Source: Ehretia macrophylla | Lineage: Eukaryota; Streptophyta; Magnoliopsida; Boraginales; Ehretiaceae | DNA: 64,000 nt | Reading direction: 5' to 3' | NCBI GenBank assembly: GCA_037974665.1 | Contig: CM075770.1 | Span: forward strand, 61,391,850-61,455,849 | Shown: one piece after another, positions 49,081-60,283 of the stretch | Numbering within the stretch: position 1 is the stretch's first letter | Layout: every line of letters starts with the position of its first letter | Made by a program: the position numbers and the translations under genes | The notes under the pieces: generated by a model | The model's database searches: none | What the model saw: the letters and a program-made list of their open reading frames with translations, nothing else | What the model was told of the DNA's origin: nothing

Positions 49081-50150
49081 TTAGATAGCTCTCAGCCGGG
49101 ATAGGGTCCTCGGTCTGTTGGGTAGCAAACCTCGAGTGCGTGCATGTGGAGTATGCTTTAAGCAGTGGTGTGCTTGCATGTGAGATGGTTATGTTGCTGA
49201 TTGAAAATGTGATTCTTTGTGATTTGTTTATGTGAAATATTGAGGTTGGATGATGTGTATTGTGTTATGTGATTATATGCACACCTATGTGACCTCTTTG
49301 TGCAATAAGTGAAACTTATATGATATGTTTATTTATGCGATCAATTATGCATCTATGTGATCTCTTGAGTGTTTATTTACTTTAGTTACTTGTAATAATA
49401 TTTATTGAATGTTTATCTTATGTGAAACCCATTGCATACATGCCTTACCCTTCGAAATGGTAAGTAAACTTTCTCCTATAAAGAGATGATCAATAACGGC
49501 TTATCCAAAGACGTGGACCAACAAAAAGAAGAAGTGTTGATCGATTGATTATTGACAGTCAGAGAAAGGAATTCAGTCTCGGAAGGTTACAATCAGTAGT
49601 CAGCCTTGAAGTTTATTCTCAATATCTTCTTCGGTATTTTCCTATGGAAATTCCTACACGGTACTATCTGCAGTATTCTTCTCGGGATCCTTATTGGTAT
49701 TTCCATATGGAATTTTCTAGCAGTACTCTTATTGGAACTCTGGTTGGCATTCTTACTTGGTATTTATATATGTGTGACCTTCTTCAGGATTTCTATATAG
49801 GGATTCTCAAGTGGTGTATTGTTTGGCATTCTTCGTGGCGTCTTTTATGGTATTCACTTGGATTATGTATTGGTATTTTCTCAGCACTTTTAACTGATAT
49901 TCTTAATTGGACTTCAGAATGGCATTCATAAGTGGAGCCTTATTTGGCGTGCTTGTTCAAAAATTATTATCTGGAAATCTCTTAGGCTATTTGTTGGAAT
50001 ACTATCTGAAGGTTCTAATTGGTGTGGATCCTTGATACTCCCTCTTAGTATTTTCTATGGTATTCGCATTCACGCTCCTTCTTCAGAAGGTTCAGGATAC
50101 TTATATGGAGTTTTCTTGTGAAGAAGAAATTGCGAGGGCACAATTTGTTT

Positions 50151-50164
50151 GAAGGAGGGGAGAG
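50151..50164 (+). other. Polypurine tract, LARD-II internal 2
   Basis: GAAGGAGGGGAGAG directly before LTR c. Confidence 0.9.
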
Positions 50165-53100
50165 TGTGACACCCCAACCCGTGCATATAATTATTTAATT
50201 GATGTGCATATACTTATATGTCTACTTTAATTATTTATGTATATTTGATTGCATAAAATATCATATTTTGGGTTAAATCATTCTATTTCGTTTAACGTGC
50301 ATTTATATCTAATTATGTGCATACATCAAGTTTAACAAGAAATTTCATCTATTAACATATATTGCATCAATATAAATGCATTCTTATGTAAGTAGGCACG
50401 TTTAATTGGTTAATGTGCATAATTCTCATTTTACATGCAATTTTGGGACTTCACGAACACTTTGGAAAATCGTAGGCACCGTAGAAAATAATTAACGTAG
50501 ACAATTAGGAATTGGAGCAACTAAATTAGTTAGAATTAAACTAGAATGGCAAACTAGTTAATAGCATTTAGTTGAATGGCATGCTGGTGAATTGGGTTTT
50601 TCTTTGTTTTATTATTGACACCTATTAATATACAACAACACACACAAACACACAAAAACACACACAAAAATCAGACACACACACACACACACTAAACACG
50701 TTTAACAACACACAAGAAAGAAGAAGAAGAAAAAGATGAAGAAGAAGGAGAAAAGAAGGAAGAAAATGAGATTTTGAGCTTGTTTGTGTACAAATTCTTC
50801 AACTTAAGGTGAGGGTTCATCCATGCTTGCATCATTGGCTGATTCCTTGTTGTATATACATGTATGCCATGTGTAGATAAGTGAACATGAAGCTTGTAAT
50901 GCAAGTTTAATGAGGTATTTAGTGTACGAAATGTTGTGGTAGCTTTCTAATGCATGAATTGCTAGCCTTGGTGTTTGGCTTTGGTTGTAGTTGAAGTTGG
51001 CTTCTTTGATTAATTGTTGAAGACCAAGTGTTTGTGTATATGTCAAAGAGAGTAGTTTACATCATATGCATAGTGAGTAATGCTGGTAGTATGCCAATGA
51101 AGCAAGAAATAGCTAAAGCATGAGTAGTGCAAGATTCTGAATTTTCTGGCAGGTTGCGCAACTAGATTGCAGTGTGACCTAGCAAACGTTGTCGAAAGTG
51201 GTTGATTTTTTTTTATATTGTAGCTAAGAACTTGAGGAACAATTTCTCTTTTGGGGGAAAGATCGAATTCTATCATTAAGGCACTGTTTTGGAGCTAAAA
51301 CAGTAGGGTGATTGATTCTCGCGTAATTCAGGGCTAGCTGTGCAATGATTTTCTAAAGGCCATAACTTGATGAGTTTAACTCCGAATTAGGAACCGTTTG
51401 AGGCTAAACCTATCTACACTTGATGAACTACATGTCTGTGAAATTTTAGAGGTTTTAGAGGACACTAAGGCTACTAAATGAACAAGTAAAGGTAAGCAAA
51501 TGCAGTTAAAAATTTTAGTTTATATAGCTAAGTGATTAATGTTGCACTAAAAGTTAATAGAGTTGAATAATGGTGGATTATAGGGAGTTGAAGGCTTGAG
51601 AGTACCAATTACATGTTTGGAGATAGTGTTTAAGTGAAATGAGGGTTAAATAAACATTATTTGCGTTGAATGCTAAATGTTTAATATGTGATTAACGTGA
51701 ACTATGTGCATTGAATGTTTAAATAAGTTGAGCTTTGAGTGAAAATTAAATGTGATGAATTATGTGTATTGAATTGATATTTAGATAATCAAGAGTAATT
51801 AAAGTCATGCACATGCTAGTGTTAGTTGTCAAAGAGTGTTTGCAAGTTATGGGAAGTAAAGTATGTTTTCAATCATGTTCATGAGCTTAGCTTAATGTAT
51901 GTGTTAAAGTTAGTTGAATTGCTTGAGTACTTGGCTATTGTTGGCTCAAATGCAAGAAATAACAAGAAGATGATAAGCAAGCAAAATTCAGATTTGGATA
52001 CTGCACTGCCCCTGACTTCCGAAGTAGTTTTGGTATAGCAAACGTGCTTAGAATTGAACGAAATTTATATGGCAGTTAGATTAGACAGTTTAGAACAAAT
52101 ATTGATTTCTAGAGCTAAGCCAAATTCTAACATTTTGACCCCACGATTTAGCTATTTCCGAAATGTGTCTGAAAATCGCTGGTGCAGGGGGCAGTTTGCG
52201 CAGTTGCACGGAAAGGGTCATAACTTGTGGAATTTAGATCGGAATTGAGTTCCGCTTGTGGCTAAAGTAATCTACACTCAAAGAGATACATTTATACATA
52301 AAAATCAGTCAGTTTGGAGGTCTATAGCATATAAAACTGAATTGATTAATTTAAGCCTCTGTTGGAGAAAATGGAAAATGTTTTAGTGATATTTAGGATT
52401 TTGTGCAAAGTTGATTCTAGTATTGATTTGATGCTATCTATAGGTAATATAGGCTTTAATGAGCATAGATTAGTGATTAGACGTGATTGGCTTGATTGAA
52501 ACTTTAGGAAATTTGCATAATTGGTTTAGAATTCAAAGGGACTTTATCCGAAAAGTGAATCCGGATGGAATATAATGATGTAGATAGTCTTTATTAGGTG
52601 TGGTAGTGCTTAATGTGCCTTTATGGCGCCAAATTGGGGTTTGGTTAGAATACTTGTAGTTAAAACGCATAAAAAAGGAGATTTTGGGACTTTTATGTTG
52701 GATATAGTATAAAGTGAGGTCTTGTGGTTCTAATTGGTGCCATAAGGTGTCATTAGAAGTGTGGAATAACTTACTTATGGATCTAGTACCTTGTGTTTCA
52801 TTTGAGTGTCAATTATTTTAGTAGACAAAGGGGTCTTTCAAGCGAAGTGTTAGCGATGGCTTGTTCGAATAAGTATATGATCTTAGATGTGTTAGGAAAC
52901 CTCTAAGATGTATTTATGGTGTGGTTTAGATAATCGAATTAGATAGTTGTAGTTCAAATCACTTAAAGGGCTTTTCGGAGTTTTTGTGTTAACATGACTT
53001 AAAATGTGGTTTCACAGCATTTATGTGTATCATAATATGGCTATAGGTGATTAGTAAAGTTAGATTTGAGGACTGGTATCTTGTGTGGAGTTTAGAGCTT

Positions 53101-54741
53101 GTTTTGTAAGCATTTAGAAGGAGACTTGTTGGATTTCTTGTGAATTACTTGAATTAGTAGTTATTATATTGTTATATTCGCTCTAATTGATCATGATTAA
53201 GTTATATGTTGTATAAGTGTGAAGTTTATGACCTAAATACTAAGCATGTGGAAAGGTTTTAATTGGATTTTATGTGAATTAGTTGAGCTTGATGCTTAGA
53301 TGGTTATTTGAATTGATTTAGTTATTATAATTGACTTTTAAATTATTTAAATAAGAGTCTAAATGGCAATGGTATGTAATATGTAGCTGTTTAGAGAAGT
53401 TTCATGAAATAGGTTGTATAGCTACTTCATTAAAATATGTTTGTATCTTGTTTACAATACCGTGTTACTTATAATTATATGAGTTATGTTGTGGGAAATG
53501 ACTACTTGGAATATATGTTAAGTTAAAGTATATAAAAGTGGTATTTTGTTAAAAATAGAATTCTAATAGATATTGTATATATGCTAAATAAGCGAAGTTA
53601 TAAGTTAGCTAACCTAGCTAAATAATTAATGAATGTTGTAGTTAAAGAGTAATTGAAGTAATGTTTGCTCATAGGTTCAAGGTGACTGGAAATGATGTGA
53701 TTCAAACTTACATCTTGGAGCTCGGTAGAGGTGAGGGACCTTCATCCTTACGTGCATTATAGTTTATTTTCTTTCTAAAAGAGTATATTGTTTAGTATAA
53801 TTGCGTAATTGATATATGCTTATTGTTGCTAAATTGTAACTTGGTGCGGGAACAACTTACTTTTTGTCCTTAAATGTGTTTCCTGATTATATTGTCATTG
53901 TTATCATTCTTGCATTGCATCGTGGTTGCGCAACCTTATTGTCGCGGCAGATGTGATGGCCTCACTGGGCGGCATCGGGTTTGCCAGTATTAGTTGCCTT
54001 AGCTCCGTCTGCTATTCCCTCACTCGCCTGGTCCGGAGATTACCAGAGGGTGTTGGGTCGTAGGATCGGGTACATCCGGAGTACCCATTGGTGTAAGGGA
54101 TGCCGGCATATCGAGATTGAGATCGTGGTTCGTGGATCAGGGATCGAAGATTTGGAGTGATAAGGGTTATCTATTGTATCCTTTTAAAACGTGGTATTAG
54201 AATTGTTATTCATTGTTTATTTATTGTATTAAATATGTTAAGTTGCTGCATTGCACGAACCCTAGTATACTGTTCCCGTTTCCCTTCCCTCACTGAGTGT
54301 ACCCGTTGTATACTCACCCTCGTTTCTAACACCTTTAAGGTTCAACACCTTCGCAAGGTGATATAGGAAAAGCTCGAGAGTTACCCTATTTGCTTGTGAT
54401 GACTTCCATTATTAGTACCTGCGAATCCATGTGAATTTGTAAAGTGGTTTGAATTGTAATTTGATTGGAACTATAGAAACCCGGCTTGTAATTGTATTGG
54501 ATCTTGTTTGTATTTGATTTGTAGGTGGTATGTAATAGCTTAATGGATTATGTTATTGTTTATTGGTCGTGTATGTTTGATTGAGTGAATGGAGTTAGAC
54601 CATTGTTTTGTTGTTATAAATATTGTTTACAGGTTTTGGATTGTCCTATAAACAGGGGAGGCTTCGTCCGTTTCCCCTCGTTTCTTGTGCCTTGGGAATG
54701 GAATTGGGAACTCCAGTCTCGGGAGAGATCGAGGCGTTACA
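50165..54741 (+). repeat. LARD-II LTR c (4577 bp)
   Basis: Starts TGTGACACCCCAACCCG and ends GAGGCGTTACA. The palindrome is at 53934 and the stem-loop at 54295. The acceptor-like site reads CTTTAAGG instead of CTTTCAGG. TATAAATA is at 54615. No gene. Confidence 0.92.
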
Positions 54742-54746
54742 GTGCT
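54742..54746. repeat. Right target site duplication of LARD-II
   Basis: GTGCT, after which the LARD-I internal region continues (TGCATGTAATCC). Confidence 0.93.
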
Positions 54747-55072
54747 TGCATGTAATCCTTGTATGTGTCTTTGTATGAAAATATGTACTCTTGTGCCTCA
54801 CTGTTTTAATCTGACAAATGTGCAAATGTGTAATTTTATGTGCACCTAGGTGACTTATTCATGTAGTAATGGAAAATATGTGATATGTGAAGATTATGTG
54901 GTAGGAACATTTAATTGATTCCTTAAATATCTATTTGTTTTAGTTATTTGTAATAATGTGCATTGAGAGTTTATTTTAAATAGAATCAATTGCAGACATA
55001 TATTACCCATTTGAAAATGGTAAGTAAACACTCCCCTTATTGAGGAAGCTAGAAGCGGGTCTCCTGAAGATA

Positions 55073-55077
55073 TGAAC
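55073..55077. repeat. Left target site duplication of the TRIM
   Basis: TGAAC, perfect match to 55679-55683. Confidence 0.92.
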
Positions 55078-55340
55078 TGTAACGCCCCGAAACCAACACC
55101 CCCACGCCTGCAGGATACTCCCTGGACTTAGGGCCCAAGCGAGCACCGAGGCCATGGCGAGTGGGCCCAGAAGCTCACTATGCAAGTATTGTCCGCTTTG
55201 GATCCCATACTCTTCACGGTTTTATCCCTTCCCAGGTGGAACCCCATACTAGAAAAGGCGCACGCACGAATATACGAGACATCTCTATATATTCAGTTGG
55301 CCCAGCTCCAAGCCTTCTGATGTGGGATGGGGTCACCACA
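55078..55340 (-). repeat. TRIM LTR, left copy (3' LTR)
   Basis: 263 bp, TGTAACGCCCCG to CACCACA on the plus strand. About a dozen or more substitutions separate it from the right copy. Confidence 0.92.
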
Positions 55341-55357
55341 TCCGCCCCCCCTTAAGG
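55341..55357 (-). other. Polypurine tract of the TRIM
   Basis: The minus strand reads CCTTAAGGGGGGGCGGA, next to the left LTR. Confidence 0.8.
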
Positions 55358-55398
55358 AGGCCCAGCGCCCTTGCGGGCCACTGGTGCAAAGGAAGGTC

Positions 55399-55411
55399 AG
55401 CTCTGATACCA
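55399..55411 (-). other. Primer binding site of the TRIM
   Basis: The minus strand reads TGGTATCAGAGCT, the initiator Met tRNA complement, 4 bp from the LTR. Confidence 0.92.
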
Positions 55412-55415
55412 ATTT

Positions 55416-55678
55416 TGTAACGCCCTGAAACCAACACTCCCGCGCCTGCAGGATACTCCCTGGACTTAGGGCCCAAGCGAGCACCGAGGCCATGGCGAGT
55501 AGGCCTGGAAGCGCACTATGCAAGTATTGTCCGCTTTAGAGCCCATACTCCTCACGGTTTTGTCCCTTCCTAGGTGGAACCCCACACTAGAAAAGGCGTC
55601 TGTACTAATATACGAGACATCTCTATATATTCAGTTGGCCCAGCTCCAAGCCTTCCGATGTGGGATGTGATCACCACA
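55416..55678 (-). repeat. TRIM LTR, right copy (5' LTR)
   Basis: 263 bp, TGTAACGCCCTG to CACCACA, adjacent to the PBS on its left. Confidence 0.92.
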
Positions 55679-55683
55679 TGAAC
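55679..55683. repeat. Right target site duplication of the TRIM
   Basis: TGAAC, followed by CAATAGAGCC of LARD-I. Confidence 0.92.
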
Positions 55684-56184
55684 CAATAGAGCCAACCGTA
55701 GTTTATGTTAGTGAACAACAAGAAATACTTCTAGAAGCAAGTTTGGGATTCTCATGGGGTATTCTTCTTCACTATTTTCTCGGTATTCAGAACTGGGATT
55801 CTTATTTAGTATTATCCTTGGTATTTTCATTTGAGACTCTCGACAGGACTACTTATTCAATCATCATATATGGAATTCTTATATTGGTATTCAAATACAG
55901 AGAAGCTTCTATTCCGAGGAATTCTATTCAGACTTTTTGAGTTGGTGCTCGTAAGCGAAGCCTTATTTTTGGTGTCCCTGTTCAGAATTTATTATTTGGA
56001 ATTCTCTTTGGCCACTTACTGGGATTTCTATCTGAAAGTTCATATTAGTTTCCTTGGTACTTCTCTATGGTATTTTATGTAATATTCGCATTCGAGGTTC
56101 TTATCTAGGGAGTTCAGTGTGCTTGTGTGAAGTTCTCTTGAAAGAAGTAATTGCGAGGACGCAATTGTTTGAAGGAGGGGAGAG
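55684..56184 (+). other. LARD-I internal region, third piece, with polypurine tract
   Basis: About 350 bp (55740-56090) are built from degenerate GGTATTC/GGAATTCT words, homologous to 43960-44400 of LARD-II. The end (GCGAGGACGCAATTGTTTGAAGG) resembles the end of chromovirus pol. The polypurine tract GAAGGAGGGGAGAG is 56171-56184. Hydrophobic frames here are low-complexity and not convincing genes. Confidence 0.82.
56171..56184 (+). other. Polypurine tract of LARD-I
   Basis: GAAGGAGGGGAGAG immediately before the 3' LTR. Confidence 0.9.
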
Positions 56185-59100
56185 TGTGACACCCTGATCC
56201 AGCATGTAGCGAATAGTACCTACTTGCATGTACTTATGTGTTTACTTTAAATGTTTGGTTATAATTACATGTTTATGTTAATTTATTCATTTATTTACAC
56301 TATTTTTTATATTTCTTGAAATACGTGCAAATAATATTTAGTAAATTTAAATGAGGCAATTACCTTGGTAAAATAATTATTAGAAATTATTTTATTGCAT
56401 TTAGGTGCTAGTTTACATTATTTTCAATTAATTGAATAAGTAGCACCCGAGCCCAGGTTAAATTTTCAGGTCTTCTATTTTTCTAAAATTTTATTTTTTC
56501 TCATGTTATTTGGTATTTATCTAGTATTCGTTCACTGAAAGTATGTGCATAGCATATCTAGAACGTGAAATATAAAACAGTTAGTATCCCCTAGTGAAAA
56601 GTATAAGCTAGAATGCATTTTGGGTCATTTGGTGTTTTATCTTTATTTTGGACTAACTTTAATTATTTAACTTCATTTCCCTAAAGCACATAGCCTAATC
56701 TTCTATCTACATATAAACACGTAAAATAACTATTTTATTATTTTATTTACTAAAATTTACATTACTAACATTTTAACTGATTTAAAATTACTATTTGAAT
56801 GTGAAGTCCCAAACCCGAGAATAATTATTTTTATTATTATCACTACTTGTATTTGTTTAAATTCTATTTAATTGATTTACATAAAGTAATTAATTTATTA
56901 TTTTTATTATTTGTATTTATTTAATTTATATTTAAATAATTTGTCCGGGACACTTATTCTATTATTTTAATTATTTAAAATTATTTTACATGTCTTTAAA
57001 TTAATTTATCTTACTGTTCGAACGGGAAGCTCATGCCCGGATCTAAACGAACTGGCTTATTATTTTTAGTAAAAACATTTATTTATTTGGCCCGGACCTG
57101 AATGGGCTATCTTAGTATTTTTAGTAATAAATATATTTATGTGAATTTTATCTAATTACCATAAACGATTATCTTATATTTATTACTTGTTTATAATTAA
57201 TTGACTTAGTTTTTTCCAAGTCCAAAGAGACTTTTAATTTATTATATTTAATTATTTTGTGTGCACATTTGGCTTAGTTGCCCTTTGTTTGGTCTTATTT
57301 GCTTTTATATGTTTTAATTTTTAGGTTTAACTTGAGCCCAGGTAAAAATTTTAAACTGCTTTATTTTTCAAATTTGATATTTTTTTCCCTAAACAATACT
57401 ATATTTAATTTATTCGTTTATTGCTAGAATGTGAATTTCATGTCCTGAGCGTGAGAAAAATAAATATTTTTAGTGTCCTCAAGTGAATAGTAATATTTTA
57501 ATTACTTTGGACCTTTAGTATTCATATTAGTTTCTACTTAGTTTTATAGCTCAATTAAATTTAATAGGATCCCAATCCATTAGTTAGGCTATTTATCTAC
57601 TTAACGTATATATTTGTACATATAGTAATTAGTGGACTAAAACAAAGCATAGTAAAATGAAAAGCAAAGAAATTTGATCAACAACAACAACAACAAAAAA
57701 AAAAAACCTGAGGCCAAGTAGACCTTTTAGCCAAGTAGATGAATTCTTATATTATATTATATATGCTTATACATATATATTAGTTAAACAAAAGGCAAAA
57801 CAATAGTCAAACTTAGCAAAAGAAAAAGAATACAACCCGTGAGCAGCAGCAGCAGCAAAGGAAAAAAATCGTGAAGGCCTTTTGAGCTTAGGGTTGACTT
57901 CTTTCTTCATTTTGCTTCCATTCTAGCTTGGATTAAAGGTGGTTCTAGCTATTTTTCTTCATTTCCTAGCTTTACCAAGGTGAGAGAGTCTTCATCTCTT
58001 CTGTGTATCTTAATTTATTTTATAGTTTCTAGATTGTATTATTAGTAATTGATAAAGTTTATATGTATTACTTGCTTGCTATCTTATGTCTTATCGTGTT
58101 ATCTATGACTAACTGCGAGGGCGGCCTACTTTGTCGTCCCTCTTACGTGATTTGATATTCTTGCTTCTTGTGATCTTGACTCGGGGTTGCGTAACCTTTT
58201 CGGACATGGTAGCGTCGAGAAACACGGGCAGCATCGGGCTTGCCGTGCTCCCTCGACTACCATGGTGCCTATTCCCTTCTCACTAAGGCATACTCCACTA
58301 CCCCAGAGGTGTGGTTCACCTGCTGGGCATGGACCTACCTCAAGAGAAAGGGTCGTAGGATTAGGATACTTCCGGAGTATCCCAACTTGTTAGAGTAAGG
58401 AGTTTGCCGGCACTTGCGTGAAGTTCGTGGCTCGTGGCTCGTGATTGAAGACTTGAAGTGGAACCGTATCCTTTTTAATGTGGTTAATTACTTGGCTATT
58501 TAACTTTGTTGGTTTATGTTGTATATATATGATTTCTTGTGTTTGCATATCATATTGCACGCCCGGTATGTTGCATCACCTCCCTCACTGAGTAACTTGG
58601 TTACTCATTCCAAATTTCAACATATTTCAGGAAAAGCTGAAGATTGGATTGCCTCCTGTATGACCTGCTTGCTCTATCAGTGTGTAAAACATGGAAGAAT
58701 GTGATCATGATATGCTTGTATTGTATTTGAGACTTTGTGCCCATGTATGTATTTATGTTATATCAAGGAATGTAATATTAAAGTTTTAGTTTTGTTTGAT
58801 GATTAGGTACTAGTGGGCTTGTAATATCTTCTATTTGCTTTACTTTATTACTTAGTAGTGCATACTTGTGTGGACGATGAAAACTAGTTAGTTGGTTGGA
58901 CACAAATTATAAGAAAGCTTGATTGATATTATAGAGTGGTATGATAAGTGGATTAAAAAGATAGAACTTCAATGAATTTAATTTTGCATGCTTGTGTGAT
59001 ATGTTGTTGGGTTCCAAGGCTCGGATGGCCTTGAGGAGCTGGTTGGCTTTATGAATCTTGAAAGCTAGGTTGTATGAATGGTTGATTGTGATTCAGGTCT

Positions 59101-59252
59101 TGTATGTGACTGTTGGCAGGTTTCTAGATAGACCTATATATAGGGAAAACTCCGTCCGTTTTTTTCTAAATTTCATGCCCGGGGTTTGGATTTGGGTTGA
59201 GTATAGTTTGGTTAATAGAAGTCCCGGTTCCGTAAGGTATTGGGGCGTTACA
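56185..59252 (+). repeat. LARD-I 3' LTR (3068 bp)
   Basis: Near-identical partner of 35678-38721, with a CAA run near 57682 and a longer A run as length differences. The palindrome here reads GGTTGCGTAACC (58184), one base off symmetry. The TATA-like CTATATATAG is at 59134. No gene. Confidence 0.93.
58184..58264 (+). other. LTR module: palindrome and GC hairpin (LARD-I 3' LTR)
   Basis: Palindrome with one change (GGTTGCGTAACC, 58184-58195); hairpin 58205-58264. Confidence 0.8.
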
Positions 59253-59257
59253 TACAT
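59253..59257. repeat. Right target site duplication of LARD-I
   Basis: TACAT, followed by GGCACAAAG, which continues the antisense LTR interrupted at 35677. Confidence 0.92.
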
Positions 59258-60283
59258 GGCACAAAGTCTCAAATACAATACAAACATGTCATGATCACAT
59301 TCTTCCATGTTTTACACACTGATAGAGCAAGCAGGTCACACAGGATGCAATCCAATCTTCAGATTTTCCTGAAATATGTTGAAAAGAGGAATGAGTAACC
59401 AAGTTACTCAGTGAGGGAGGTGATGCAACATACTAGGCGTGCAATATGATATGCAGATACAAGCAGTCATATATATAACATAAACAACAAGATTAAATAA
59501 CAAGTAGTTAACCACATTAAAAAGGATACGGTTCCACTTCAAGTCTTCAAACTCAAGCCACGAACTTCATGCAAGTGCCGGTAAACCCTTACTCCAACAA
59601 GTTGGGATACTCCGGATGTATCCCGATCCTACGACCCTTTCTCCTGAGGTAGGTCCATATGTCTAGCAGGTGAACCACGCCTCTAGGGTAATGGAGTATG
59701 CCTCAGCGAGAAGGGAATAGGCACCATGGTAGTCGAGGGAGCACGGCAAGCCCGACGCCGCCCGTGTTTCTCAACGCTACCATGTCCGAAAAGGTTGCGC
59801 AACCCCGAGACAAGTCCACAAGAATCAAGATAATATCAAACAAATATGAGCAACTACGAGATAACAAATAAATGGTACATGAAAACTTTATCAATTAGTT
59901 AAATCATATAATCTAGAAACAATGAAATAAACTAAGATGCACAAAAGGGTTAAAGACTCCCTCACCTTTACCAAGCTCCAAAACGCAGGATTGGCTTCAT
60001 ATCACTCTCAATCGCCTTGAACATAAAGTCAAACATTACTTCAATTACTCTTTAACTATAACATTCATTAATTATTCCTCCATATTAGCTAACTTATAGT
60101 CTCACTCATTTAGCATGCAATTCCTATTAAAATTCTATCTTTAACAAGATGCCACCTTATATGCTTTAACTTAACATATGTTCCAAGTAACCATTTTAGT
60201 AGTTTAATGTATAAGCCTTAAGCATAGCTTCATTCATGCAACACTAAATACAAACAACATGAACTTCATAACAAGATATAAGC
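59258..60283 (-). mobile_element. Antisense LTR remnant, right piece (mosaic)
   Basis: Continues the interrupted remnant. From 59258 to about 59975 it is the reverse complement of the LARD-I LTR (stem-loop 59393, hairpin 59725, palindrome 59793). From about 59975 to 60230 it instead matches the reverse complement of the LARD-II LTR (compare 42100-42400). It ends abruptly in satellite at 60284 without the expected TGTCACA terminus, so the upstream U3 part is deleted. No gene. Confidence 0.82.
59725..59804 (-). other. LTR module: palindrome and GC hairpin (antisense remnant)
   Basis: Hairpin 59725-59784 and palindrome 59793-59804, in minus orientation. Confidence 0.8.

Larger units (their letters stand above)
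49065..50164 (+). other. LARD-II internal domain 2 (noncoding)
   Basis: Same length and layout as internal domain 1, with scattered substitutions. The donor-like ATGGTAAGTAAAC is at 49457. The 128-residue frame at 49545-49931 is the counterpart of 43893-44279. Confidence 0.85.
38832..54741 (+). mobile_element. LARD-II: three-LTR chain of a noncoding retrotransposon
   Basis: Order: LTR a (38832-43412), internal 1 (43413-44512), LTR b (44513-49064), internal 2 (49065-50164), LTR c (50165-54741). Both internal domains are 1100 bp and start with a PBS and end with a polypurine tract. Only the outermost ends carry a target duplication (GTGCT), so the chain is one insertion later extended by LTR-LTR recombination, not three insertions (inference). 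No gag or pol. A single copy would be about 10.2 kb with 4.6 kb LTRs. Confidence 0.93.
54742..55077 (+). other. LARD-I internal region, second piece
   Basis: Resumes after LARD-II with GTGCTTGCATGTAATCC. It is noncoding and similar in layout to the LARD-II internal region, including AATGGTAAGTAAAC (55017-55029), a good splice-donor match conserved in both families. It ends at TGAAC, the TRIM target. Confidence 0.82.
55078..55678 (-). mobile_element. TRIM: 601 bp miniature LTR retrotransposon
   Basis: Two 263 bp LTRs flank a 75 bp internal region. The minus-strand order is PBS (55411-55399), short spacer, and polypurine tract (55357-55341), with LTRs beginning TGTGGTGA and ending GGGGCGTTACA. 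The LTR holds CCCACATC(G/A)GAAGGC and AAAGCGGACAATACTTG words common in plant TRIMs. There is no coding capacity and no 5S rRNA block, so it is not Cassandra. It inserted into the internal region of LARD-I. Frames of 60-76 residues overlapping it are spurious. Confidence 0.93.
35678..59252 (+). mobile_element. LARD-I: noncoding large-LTR retrotransposon with two nested insertions
   Basis: The LTRs are 35678-38721 and 56185-59252, both starting TGTGACACCCTGATCC and ending GTTACA. A perfect initiator-Met PBS lies 4 bp after the 5' LTR and a polypurine tract directly before the 3' LTR. Without its insertions the internal region is only about 1.05 kb and has no gag-pol, so the element depended on proteins in trans. 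Its internal region is split at 38831/54742 by LARD-II and at 55077/55679 by a TRIM. The 5 bp TSD is perfect. Confidence 0.93.

Noticed and set aside
55399-55411. Possible tRNA gene fragment at TGGTATCAGAGC sites
   Set aside because: Only 12-13 bases complementary to the tRNA 3' end, placed 4 bp from LTR ends; these are primer binding sites.
55078-55678. Cassandra-type TRIM carrying 5S rRNA
   Set aside because: No 5S internal promoter or 5S-like block is seen in the LTR on either strand.
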